Below are positions 1 through 6,418 of a stretch of 8,707 nt of DNA, one piece after another (position 1 is the first letter of the stretch; the number at the start of each line of letters is the position of its first letter). Location of the stretch: positions 1 through 8,707 of the forward strand of contig VEPF01000215.1 of assembly GCA_012027055.1 (NCBI GenBank), in the 5' to 3' direction. The translations under genes were made by a program, and so were the position numbers. The notes beneath the pieces are model-generated. The model ran no database searches. It saw nothing but the letters and a program-made list of their open reading frames with translations, and was not told the origin of the DNA. The stretch comes from Gemmatimonadota bacterium. GTDB taxonomy: Bacteria > Gemmatimonadota > Gemmatimonadetes > Longimicrobiales > RSA9.

Positions 1-559
1 CAGGTGCGCCGGAGAACTCGCCCGGCGGAGGCGCGGGCGGAGCGCACGCGGCCGGGGTCGGGACCTGCGGCCGGGCGAAGGCGCCGGTGAACTCGCCGGG
101 CGCGGTCTCGAGCGCTGGCGTCGCCAGGTCCGCTGCGGGCGGCTCGGGCGCGCCGAACACGGCCAGGAAGTCGTCGGGCGCGCCGCCGCCGGGCTCAGGC
201 TTCGCGAAGGCACCGGTGAACTCGCCGGGCGCGGTCGCCAGATCGCTGCTGGCGTCGCCGGGGGCGACCGGGACGCCGGCGGCCGCCAGCCACTCGTCCA
301 GGGTGCTGAAGTCGAGGATGAACCGGGTCACGATCACGGGCGCCCCGTCCACTTCGACCTGGGCGATCACTTTCCGGCGGTCCTGCGGCGGCAGCGCCTC
401 CAGCCGCCGCAGCAGCACGTCGTTGCCGGCCGGGCTGGCGCGGAGGAAATGGGCCATGACCATGGCGCCGGTGGTCGCCTGTGCGTGGTAGGTGGTGACC
501 TCGCCTTCGGTGACCCGGTCCAGCAGCCGGTATTCCTGTTGGAACTGCTCGCTCGTCAT
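1..559 (-). CDS. Partial protein: kinase N-lobe-like domain plus PGEFTGAF-repeat tail
   Basis: I do not recognise this gene as a named family. The minus-strand frame is open from an ATG at 559 to the left edge (186 codons seen, 3' end missing). Residues 10-92 resemble only the beta-1 to beta-5/hinge part of a Ser/Thr kinase: YRLLDRV, then EGEVTTYHAQ in place of the Gly-rich loop, TGAMVMAHFL where VAxKxL is expected (no Lys), then VEVDGAPVIVTRF and TLDEWL, like a hinge. No HRD or DFG follows. Instead, from about residue 100 the chain is Ala/Pro/Gly-rich and probably disordered, with PGEFTGAF at 111-118 and 154-161, PGEFSGA at 179-185 and a looser PDDFLAVFGAP at 128-138. It is probably cytoplasmic, as no signal peptide is seen. 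It is divergent from the T6SS genes and has no clear ribosome site before the ATG, so the start rests on the match beginning at residue 10. The reading frame is solid; the kinase-like assignment is inference. Confidence 0.72.
   Translation of the reverse strand, partial: MTSEQFQQEYRLLDRVTEGEVTTYHAQATTGAMVMAHFLRASPAGNDVLLRRLEALPPQDRRKVIAQVEVDGAPVIVTRFILDFSTLDEWLAAAGVPVAPGDASSDLATAPGEFTGAFAKPEPGGGAPDDFLAVFGAPEPPAADLATPALETAPGEFTGAFARPQVPTPAACAPPAPPPGEFSGAP
75..236 (-). repeat. Near-identical 33-bp direct repeat encoding PGEFTGAF
   Basis: Bases 75-107 and 204-236 match at 32 of 33 positions; the only difference is g83 versus a212. Both encode the PGEFTGAF motif in the same frame of the leftward gene. 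A third, more diverged copy encoding PGEFSGA lies at 5-25. The near-identity suggests recent internal duplication or selection on the motif. The repeats stay in frame and are spaced 43 and 25 codons apart. Confidence 0.85.
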
Positions 560-590
560 GGGCGGCGGATAGTCTGGGGCGGTGTCCGGG

Positions 591-614
591 GCCATTGCGG
601 ACTGGCGCAATGGC
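591..614. repeat. Perfect 9-bp inverted repeat in divergent intergenic region
   Basis: GCCATTGCG (591-599) and CGCAATGGC (606-614) are perfect reverse complements around a 6-base centre (600-605). The repeat lies between the leftward start codon (559) and the AT-rich promoter island (633-644). It would therefore be in the 5' leader of a leftward transcript and just upstream of a rightward promoter. It has no T-tract, so an intrinsic terminator is unlikely. An operator for a dimeric regulator or an RNA stem-loop in the leader are both possible. Confidence 0.6.
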
Positions 615-643
615 GGGTCTCGTTGCACGCGGTATAGTATACT
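610..643 (+). promoter_or_regulatory. Candidate promoter for tssK (overlapping -10 elements)
   Basis: The 10-bp palindrome TAGTATACTA (635-644) sits in the AT-rich run. On the plus strand it offers -10 hexamers TATAGT (633-638) and TATACT (638-643). The best -35 match is weak: ATGGCG at 610-615, 17 bases before TATAGT, 3 of 6 matches. The -10 overlaps the one predicted for the leftward gene, so the two promoters would compete or be switched together. The leader to tssK would be about 75-80 bases. Confidence 0.35.
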
Positions 644-664
644 ACCGGAGCCGACAGAGGTCAG
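636..664 (-). promoter_or_regulatory. Candidate sigma70-type promoter for the leftward gene
   Basis: Read on the minus strand, CTGACC (664 to 659, 4 of 6 matches to TTGACA) is followed after exactly 17 bases by TATACT (641 to 636, 5 of 6 matches to TATAAT). The predicted start near 629 would give a leader of about 70 bases containing the 591-614 inverted repeat. The AT-rich patch stands out in this GC-rich background. Confidence 0.45.
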
Positions 665-715
665 GCAATTCGGTGCGCTGCCCGGTACGGGGCGCGCGCT
701 CGCGGCTAGCCTCCC

Positions 716-719
716 GGAG
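716..719 (+). promoter_or_regulatory. Ribosome binding site deciding the tssK start
   Basis: GGAG at 716-719 lies 6 bases before the ATG at 726. This supports that start rather than the in-frame ATG at 582, which would add 48 residues unlike TssK and read through the promoter island. Confidence 0.65.
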
Positions 720-725
720 CGGAAC

Positions 726-2084
726 ATGGAAGCGTTGACGCGGATCGTCTGGAGTGAGGGCATGCATCTCGCCCAGCACCACTTCCAGGCGCAGGGCGCA
801 TACTTCGAGCGACTGGCCGGCGGCGCGCTCGGAGATCTCTTCCACACGCCTTACGGGCTGATCGCCTGCGACTTCGATCGCGAGGCGCTGCTGAACGGTA
901 CGGTCGCCGTGCTCGCGGCGCGCGGCATCATGCCGGACGGGCTCGCGTTCAGTTTCCCGGAGGAGCCGGCGCCCCAGCCGCTCGCGGTCCGCGAGCTGTT
1001 CTCGCCCACGCAGCCCGCGCACCAGGTGCTGCTGGCCATCCCGCCGGAGCTGCCCGGTCGCGCGAACTGCGAGCTCCCGGGTGGGCGGGCCGCGGCCGGC
1101 GCGGCCCGCTTCACCGCGAGCGAGCGGCTGCTGCCGGATGAAGTGACGGGCGGGAGCGAGCGGCCGGTGCAGCTGGCGCGCAAGAACTTCCGGCTGCTGC
1201 TGGACAACGAGCCGCACGACGAGCTGGTGACCATGCCGATCGCCCGCGTGCAGCGGGACGGCACCGGGCATTTCGTCTACGACCCCGGCTGGGTCGGGCC
1301 GGCCCTGCGGATCGGCGCGAGCGAGCGGCTGCGCACGCTCGTCGCCCGCCTGGCCGACATGCTCTCGGAGCGCGCGGCCGCCATGACGGCCGAGCGCGCC
1401 GGGAGCGCGGGCAGCGCGGAATACGCGCCGCGCGAGGTGGCCGGCTTCTGGTTCCTGCACGCGCTGAACACGGTCATCCCCACGCTCCGCCACTGGCAGC
1501 GCACGGGCGCGGCCCACCCGGAGCAGCTGTACCTGCTATTGGCCCAGCTGGGCGGGGCGCTCTGCACGTTCTCGCTCACCTCTCAGCCGCGCGATCTGCC
1601 GGAGTACGACCACGACCATCCCGAGGAGTGCTTCGCGGCACTGGAGCGCCACATCCGCCAGCACCTGGACGTGGTCCTGCCGACCCAGGCGATCAACCTC
1701 CCGGTCCGGCCTGGGCAGGCCGGCTTCTTCGGCGCGACCGTGACCGACCGGCGCTGCTTCCTGCCGGGGTCGCTCTGGTACCTGGGCATCCGCTCGAGCG
1801 CGCCCGGCGCCGATGTGATCGGGCGCGGCAGCAAGCTGGTGAAGCTGTGCTCGGCCAAGTTCATCGCGCGGCTGGTGAAGGAAGCGTACCCCGGCCTCGA
1901 GCTGGAGCACGCGCCGCGCGCTCCGGCCGAGCTGTCCCCCCGGGTCGGCACGCACTACTTCACCCTGCGGCGCACCGACCCGTGCTGGCGCTCCATCGTC
2001 GAAACCGGAGAAGTTGGGATTTACGCACCGGCGGCATTGCCGGATGTCGAGCTCGAGCTCAAGGTGATTCTGGAGCGAAGCTGA
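726..2084 (+). CDS. tssK: T6SS baseplate protein TssK
   Basis: This is a 452-residue protein of the usual TssK length (about 440-450). TssK is the cytoplasmic adaptor that links the T6SS baseplate to the TssL/TssM membrane complex. Family hallmarks are clear: the N-terminal IVWSEGMHLAQHHFQ (residues 7-21), the mid-protein HPEQLYLLLAQLGGALCTFS (264-283) followed by LPEYDHDHPEECFAALERHI, and the C-terminal YFTLRRTDPCWRSIVETGEV with IYAPAALPDVELELKVI at the end. Expected domains are an N-terminal shoulder (about 1-170), a helical middle (about 195-315) and a C-terminal head that binds the membrane complex. The ATG at 726 is chosen because the family match starts there and GGAG lies 6 bases upstream. 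It is the first gene of the rightward cluster; a 113-base gap separates it from tssL. The middle linker (about 120-150) is Gly/Ala-rich and poorly conserved. Confidence 0.95.
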   Translation: MEALTRIVWSEGMHLAQHHFQAQGAYFERLAGGALGDLFHTPYGLIACDFDREALLNGTVAVLAARGIMPDGLAFSFPEEPAPQPLAVRELFSPTQPAHQVLLAIPPELPGRANCELPGGRAAAGAARFTASERLLPDEVTGGSERPVQLARKNFRLLLDNEPHDELVTMPIARVQRDGTGHFVYDPGWVGPALRIGASERLRTLVARLADMLSERAAAMTAERAGSAGSAEYAPREVAGFWFLHALNTVIPTLRHWQRTGAAHPEQLYLLLAQLGGALCTFSLTSQPRDLPEYDHDHPEECFAALERHIRQHLDVVLPTQAINLPVRPGQAGFFGATVTDRRCFLPGSLWYLGIRSSAPGADVIGRGSKLVKLCSAKFIARLVKEAYPGLELEHAPRAPAELSPRVGTHYFTLRRTDPCWRSIVETGEVGIYAPAALPDVELELKVILERS

Positions 2085-2100
2085 CGGCCGCGGAGGCGCG

Positions 2101-2129
2101 TTGGTTTCCGGCCGGTGCCGGCCTATATT
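2101..2129 (+). promoter_or_regulatory. Candidate internal promoter before tssL
   Basis: TTGGTT (2101-2106, 3 of 6 matches to TTGACA) and TATATT (2124-2129, 5 of 6 matches to TATAAT) are separated by exactly 17 bases, in the 113-base gap between tssK and tssL. The spacer itself holds the GC-rich inverted repeat GGCCGG/CCGGCC (2110-2115, 2118-2123). Its 2-base loop is tight for an RNA hairpin, so it may be compositional. The element would allow tssL-tssM expression independent of tssK. Confidence 0.35.
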
Positions 2130-2185
2130 GCGGCCGCCGGCGCACGCGCCTCCTGCCGCAGCTCTACAGCCCCCGGAACGAATTC

Positions 2186-2189
2186 AAGG
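2186..2189 (+). promoter_or_regulatory. Ribosome binding site deciding the tssL start
   Basis: AAGG at 2186-2189 lies 8 bases before the ATG at 2198. It supports this start over the upstream in-frame ATG at 1628, which would overlap tssK and add 190 residues of low-complexity out-of-frame sequence. Confidence 0.5.
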
Positions 2190-2197
2190 CAGCCCGC

Positions 2198-2926
2198 ATG
2201 AGCACTATCATCCAGCCCGTTCAGGGCCCGGCGACGGGCCAGCCCAGTCGCCTCGGTGAGCTCGCGCTCGCCCTGCAGGAAGCCTTCACGGTCGCGGTGC
2301 GGCTGCGGGCCGGCCGCCAGGTGGCCGCCGACGCGGTCTCCTTTCGCGCGCACATCAAGCAGGTGCTGGCCGGCGCCGACCAGCGCGCGCGGGCCGTCGG
2401 TTACGACGGAGACACCGTGAAGGCGGCGGTCTACGCGTTCATCGCGCTGCTCGACGAGTCGGTGCTCAACTCCGCCAACCCGATCTTCTCCGACTGGTCG
2501 CGCCAGCCGCTGCAGGAGGAGGTGTTCGGCGAGCACATGGCCGGCGAGAACTTCTTCCGCACGCTCCAGGACCTGCTGGGACGCCAGGACTCGGAGCCGC
2601 TCGCCGACCTGCTCGAGGTCTATCAGCTCTGCCTGCTGATCGGCTTCCACGGGCGCTACGGCTCCGATACCGGCGGGCTGCATGCCGTCACCAGCAGCAT
2701 CGCCACCAAGATCGCGCGCATCCGCGGCGGACCGCCCAACGTCGCCGAGCTGGCGCCCGACTGGCGGCTGCCCGCGGCCGAGCAGCTGAAGCGCGGTCGG
2801 GACGTGGTGGCCAGGCGGCTCACCGTGATCGCTGCGGCCGCGCTCGGCATCAGTGTCGTGCTCTTCCTGCTCTACCTGTTGCTGCTCCGGTCCGGTGTCG
2901 GCGAGCTGCGCTCGCTGGTGGGCTAG
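2198..2926 (+). CDS. tssL: T6SS membrane-complex protein TssL (DotU/IcmH type)
   Basis: This is a 242-residue DotU-family protein. TssL is a C-terminally anchored inner-membrane protein whose large cytoplasmic domain binds TssK and TssM. Conserved blocks are YAFIALLDESVLNS (79-92), W100 with the following PLQEEVFGEHMAGENFF (104-120), and the signature YQLCLLIGFHGRYGSDTGG (142-160). One transmembrane helix is predicted at about 208-230 (VIAAAALGISVVLFLLYLLL), preceded by Arg-rich KRGRDVVARR, which fits a cytoplasmic N-terminus. About 12 residues follow the helix, so there is no peptidoglycan-binding (OmpA-like) extension as seen in some TssL proteins. The start at 2198 has AAGG 8 bases upstream. 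tssM begins 39 bases after the stop, so the two are very likely co-transcribed. Confidence 0.95.
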   Translation: MSTIIQPVQGPATGQPSRLGELALALQEAFTVAVRLRAGRQVAADAVSFRAHIKQVLAGADQRARAVGYDGDTVKAAVYAFIALLDESVLNSANPIFSDWSRQPLQEEVFGEHMAGENFFRTLQDLLGRQDSEPLADLLEVYQLCLLIGFHGRYGSDTGGLHAVTSSIATKIARIRGGPPNVAELAPDWRLPAAEQLKRGRDVVARRLTVIAAAALGISVVLFLLYLLLLRSGVGELRSLVG

Positions 2927-2965
2927 GTTCGCAAGCGATGACGACCAACGGAATCGAAGGTTGAC

Positions 2966-5900
2966 ATGAACAAGGCAATGCGCCTGTACGCGCCGATCTT
3001 TGCCATCGTGGCCTTCTTCGGTTACTTCTGCTTCCCGATCGGACACTGGCTCAAGATCATCGACTACCGGATCTGGCTGATCCGGATGGCGATCATGGCG
3101 ATCGGCGGCATCATAGCCGCGATCTATTACCTGTTCATGGCCGCGCGCCTCAAGGATGAGGAGGCGGAGAAGGCGCCCGAGGGCGGGGATGACCTGGGAC
3201 TGGCCCTGGCATCGGCCCAGGCCCGGCTCGCGGCCGCCGGCGGCAAGGCGGAGTCGCGCGTGGCCCGCCTGCCGCTGGTGCTGGCGCTGGGGCCAGGCGG
3301 CGCCACCAAGACCTCGGTGATCGCGCACTCGGGGCTCGATGCGGACCTGCTGTCCGGCGAGATCATGCGGGGCGACGTCCCCATTCCCACCGATCCCGTC
3401 AACGTCTGGTACGCGAACGGCACCATCATCCTGGAGGCGGGCGGCCGCCTGCTGGACGACAACGCCCGCTGGCAGCAGCTGGCGCGTCGCGTGCGGCCCA
3501 GCCGGCTGGCCGCGGCGATGGGACGCGGGCGCCAGGCGCCGCGCGTGGCGCTGGTCTGCTTCCCCTGCGATGAGCTGACCAAGGCAGGCGCCGCGGAATC
3601 GATCCCAGCCGCGGCCCGCCGCCTGCGCACTCGCCTGGCGGAGCTCTCGCAGGAGCTCGGCATCCGGCTCCCGGTATACGTGCTGTTCACCAAGGCGGAC
3701 CGGCTGCCGCAGTTCGCGGAGTTCGTGCGCAACCTGTCCACGGACGAAGCCCAGCAGGTGCTGGGTGCCACGCTCCCGTACTCGGACGATCCGCCCGGCG
3801 TGTGGGCCGAGGCGCAGGCCAAGCGGCTGCACGCTGCCTTCGACCGGCTCGGGCACCGGCTCGCGGTGGCCCGGCTCGAGATCCTCTCCCGGGAGTCGGA
3901 ACTGCCGGCGCGCGGCGCCGCGTACGAGTTCCCGCGCGAGCTGCGCAAGGTCACCGACCTCGCGGTGCAGTTCCTGGTGGACGTGGTGCGCCCCAGTCAG
4001 CTCGGCCTCAATCCGTTCCTGCGCGGCTTCTACTTCACCGGGGTCCGGCCGGTCGTCCTCACGGACGCGGCCCCGCCCGTGGAGGCCGCGGCCAGTCCGA
4101 TGGCTTCCGGCGCGACCTCCGTATTCAACGCGCGCGCGTTGCAGCAGCAGGCCATGGCGGCGGCGCCCCGCGGGGGCCGCAAGGTGCCGCAATGGGTGTT
4201 CCTCCGCCGGCTCTTCCGGGAGGTGCTGCTGGGCGATGACCTGGCGTTGCGCATCACCGCCGGCGGCGCGCGCGTCGATCTGCTGCGCCGTTCCCTGATC
4301 GGCGCCGCCGCGGCCGCCCTCATCTTCGTCGCGCTCGCCATGACGGTCTCGTTCGCGGGCAACCGCAAGCTGGTGCGCACCTCGATCGCGGCCGCCAGCG
4401 CGGCCAAGGAAGTGGGTGGCGTCGGCAGCCTGGTCGGCGAGGAGGACCTGGCCACGCTCGCTGCGCTGCGCGAGCGCACCGCCCTGGAGACCAGATACGA
4501 GCGGGAAGGCCGGCCGCTGCACCTGGCCTGGGGACTGTACACGGGCGCCGCGGTGCAGCCGCTGCTGCGCCGCATCTACTTCGCGCGCTTCGAGGGGGCG
4601 CTCTGGCGCGACACCCAGGACCGCCTGCTCGCCTACCTGCGCGGCCTGCCCGAGCAGCCGGATGAGAACAGCGACTTCGGCAAGGCCCAGGACGCACTCG
4701 CGGCGCACCTGCTGACCACCAGCGAGAACGGGCGTTCCACCACGGACCTGCTCGCCCCCGTGCTGACGGCACACGCCCGGCCCATGGGCACGGACAGTGC
4801 GCTCGCCACGGAGCAGCGCCAGTTCGCGTTCTTCGCCCAGGAGCTGCCCTACGGCAATCCCTACGATGCCCGGGCGGACGAGCCCCTGGTGGAGCGCACG
4901 CAGGGCTTCCTGCGCGCCTTCGGTCCCGAGGCGTACTACCGCGCGCTCGTCTCCGAGGGCGGCCGGACGGCGCCGGCGGTGCGCTTCAACGGTCCGCAGA
5001 ACGTGGTGCACAACGAGACCGTGGTGCCCGGTGCCTTCACCATGACCGGCTACACGCACGTACAGACCCAGCTCGACAGCGTCGACAACCTGATGAAGCG
5101 CTACGAGTGGGTCTACGGCGCGCAGCCGCCGACCGTGAAGCCCCGCCGCGATGAGCTGGCGCAGATGTACCTGCGCGAGTATATCCGCCGCTGGCAGGAC
5201 TACATCGGCGCAGCCAGCGTGGTGCGCTTTAGCTCACCCGCCGATGCGGCCATGAAGCTCGGCACTCTGAGCACGTCCGGCTCGCCGCTCTTCGTCATGC
5301 TGGCGATCGCCTCGCGCGAGACCAACAAGGACAGCACCAGCGCGATCGGCAAGGCGTTCCAGCCGCTGCACGCCGCGGTTCCGCCCACGCCGGACGCGAG
5401 CGGCGCGACTGCCGCCGCGGGCGGCTACACGGCGGCGCTGAACGGCCTCTCGTCGGCCATGCGCATGCTCGCGGGCGGCGGCCGCGATGACGCGCTCATG
5501 CCGCAGGCCATGGCGGGCGCGGCCCAGGTCAGAGGCGAGGCCGCGGCCATGGCCGCGACCTTCTCGCGGGCGGGCGATGCGGACGTGACCGCGAGCCACA
5601 TCCAGCGCCTGTTGCAGCAGCCGGCGGACTTCGCCGACCAGCTGGTCAGCGGTCTGCCCGTGGCCGCGCTCAACGCCGCCGGCCAGGACTTCTGCGGGAC
5701 GTATGCATCGCTCACGCGGGCGTTCCCGTTCAACATCCGCGCATCCGCCGACGCTTCCGTCGATGAGGTGAACGCGATGTTCGCGAAGGACCAGGGAACG
5801 CTGTCGTCTTTCTACCAGGACGCCCTGCAGCCGCTGCTCACCCCGCAGGGACGGCTCAAGGCCGGCTCGCGCGCGCGCGCCGAGTTCGCACGCTTCTATG

Positions 5901-6337
5901 CCCGCGCCGCCGAGTTCAGTGCCGGCGCGTATCGCGGCCCGGCGCAGGCCCTGGTGTTCGACATCCAGACGGAGATCCCGGCGGGCGCGAGCGAGGTCAT
6001 GCTCCAGGTCGACGGGGACCAGGCGTCGTTCACGCCCACCAACCGGGCCAGCCGCAGCTTCCTCTGGGAGGCCGAACGTGCGCGCGAGGCCAGGCTGGTG
6101 GTAGCATTCGGCGGCGAGCGCATCACGGTCGCGTCCGGCACCGGGCCATGGGCTCCGTTCCGCGTGTTCTACGCGGCGGATTGGCGCGATTCCGGCCCGT
6201 ACCGCGTGGAGTGGCGGATCCCCGGCCGAGACGTCCGACTGGTTGGCACCATCAGCTTCGAGTCCGGGGTGCCGCCGCTGCTGCGGCCGAGTTACACGGG
6301 GGCGCTGGCGCAGTGCGTCTCCCAGATCACCAACTAG
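2966..6337 (+). CDS. tssM: T6SS membrane-complex protein TssM (IcmF type)
   Basis: This 1123-residue IcmF-family protein has typical length. TssM spans the inner membrane, extends into the periplasm and with TssL (and TssJ where present) forms the T6SS membrane complex. Two N-terminal helices (about 8-26 and 38-58) form a hairpin; a third (about 444-464) follows the cytoplasmic domain, and the periplasmic part runs to the end. The cytoplasmic NTPase-like domain has GPGGATKT at 109-116 where GxxxxGKT is expected (Thr for the second Gly), EAGGR at 157-161 where DTAGR is usual, and an intact TKAD (242-245) after PVYVLF. Further IcmF marks are LNPFLRGFYFTGVRP (348-362) and VFLRRLFREVLL (411-422). 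The C-terminal GPWAPFRVFYAADW block and the PPLLRPSYTG ending match the TssM C-terminal domain. The ATG at 2966 has GAAGG 5 bases upstream. An 81-base gap with a hairpin precedes the lipoprotein gene. Confidence 0.95.
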   Translation: MNKAMRLYAPIFAIVAFFGYFCFPIGHWLKIIDYRIWLIRMAIMAIGGIIAAIYYLFMAARLKDEEAEKAPEGGDDLGLALASAQARLAAAGGKAESRVARLPLVLALGPGGATKTSVIAHSGLDADLLSGEIMRGDVPIPTDPVNVWYANGTIILEAGGRLLDDNARWQQLARRVRPSRLAAAMGRGRQAPRVALVCFPCDELTKAGAAESIPAAARRLRTRLAELSQELGIRLPVYVLFTKADRLPQFAEFVRNLSTDEAQQVLGATLPYSDDPPGVWAEAQAKRLHAAFDRLGHRLAVARLEILSRESELPARGAAYEFPRELRKVTDLAVQFLVDVVRPSQLGLNPFLRGFYFTGVRPVVLTDAAPPVEAAASPMASGATSVFNARALQQQAMAAAPRGGRKVPQWVFLRRLFREVLLGDDLALRITAGGARVDLLRRSLIGAAAAALIFVALAMTVSFAGNRKLVRTSIAAASAAKEVGGVGSLVGEEDLATLAALRERTALETRYEREGRPLHLAWGLYTGAAVQPLLRRIYFARFEGALWRDTQDRLLAYLRGLPEQPDENSDFGKAQDALAAHLLTTSENGRSTTDLLAPVLTAHARPMGTDSALATEQRQFAFFAQELPYGNPYDARADEPLVERTQGFLRAFGPEAYYRALVSEGGRTAPAVRFNGPQNVVHNETVVPGAFTMTGYTHVQTQLDSVDNLMKRYEWVYGAQPPTVKPRRDELAQMYLREYIRRWQDYIGAASVVRFSSPADAAMKLGTLSTSGSPLFVMLAIASRETNKDSTSAIGKAFQPLHAAVPPTPDASGATAAAGGYTAALNGLSSAMRMLAGGGRDDALMPQAMAGAAQVRGEAAAMAATFSRAGDADVTASHIQRLLQQPADFADQLVSGLPVAALNAAGQDFCGTYASLTRAFPFNIRASADASVDEVNAMFAKDQGTLSSFYQDALQPLLTPQGRLKAGSRARAEFARFYARAAEFSAGAYRGPAQALVFDIQTEIPAGASEVMLQVDGDQASFTPTNRASRSFLWEAERAREARLVVAFGGERITVASGTGPWAPFRVFYAADWRDSGPYRVEWRIPGRDVRLVGTISFESGVPPLLRPSYTGALAQCVSQITN

Positions 6338-6353
6338 GTGCAGTGTACCCGAA

Positions 6354-6376
6354 TTGCGCGCGGCCCGTGGCCGCAA
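6354..6376 (+). other. GC-rich hairpin between tssM and the lipoprotein gene
   Basis: GCGGCC (6360-6365) and GGCCGC (6369-6374) form a perfect stem with a 3-base loop. TTGC (6354-6357) can alternatively pair with GCAA (6373-6376), giving a bulged longer stem. It starts 16 bases after the tssM stop. No T-run follows, so a canonical intrinsic terminator is not supported. An RNA-processing or partial-termination role that separates tssM and lipoprotein levels is possible. A weaker CGTCA/TGACG pair follows at 6378-6382 and 6391-6395. Confidence 0.4.
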
Positions 6377-6404
6377 GCGTCATCACTCGCTGACGACTCA
6401 AGAC

Positions 6405-6410
6405 GAAAGG
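6405..6410 (+). promoter_or_regulatory. Ribosome binding site deciding the lipoprotein start
   Basis: GAAAGG at 6405-6410 lies 8 bases before the ATG at 6419. This start puts a proper signal peptide at the N-terminus. The upstream in-frame GTG at 6338 would add 27 polar residues in front of it. Confidence 0.6.
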
Positions 6411-6418
6411 CGGACAGG

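Noticed and set aside
87..491. A 134-codon plus-strand open frame opposite the PGEFT-repeat gene
   Set aside because: Ser/Ala/Gly-rich composition without a domain; the minus strand gives a coherent protein with repeats and hydrophobic strands.
611..627. Sigma54-like element (TGGC ... TTGCA)
   Set aside because: The GG and GC doublets are separated by 11 bases rather than the strictly conserved 10, so it is a near miss.
582..725. Upstream ATG at 582 as the tssK start
   Set aside because: The added 48 residues do not resemble TssK and span the promoter island and inverted repeat; the ATG at 726 has a ribosome site and begins at the conserved TssK N-terminus.
642..1517. A 291-codon minus-strand open frame opposite tssK
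   Set aside because: It has Arg-rich low-complexity composition and no family match, and it overlaps a well-supported tssK.
2938..2964. Eight-codon open frame (MTTNGIEG) between tssL and tssM
   Set aside because: It is too short, and it lies over the tssM ribosome site. No support for it as a gene, though a leader peptide cannot be excluded.
2123..5059. A 978-codon open frame on the minus strand opposite tssL and tssM
   Set aside because: Its product is Arg/Gly/Ala/Gln-rich with no recognisable domain, and the opposite strand encodes clear TssL and TssM. High G+C readily produces such antisense open frames.
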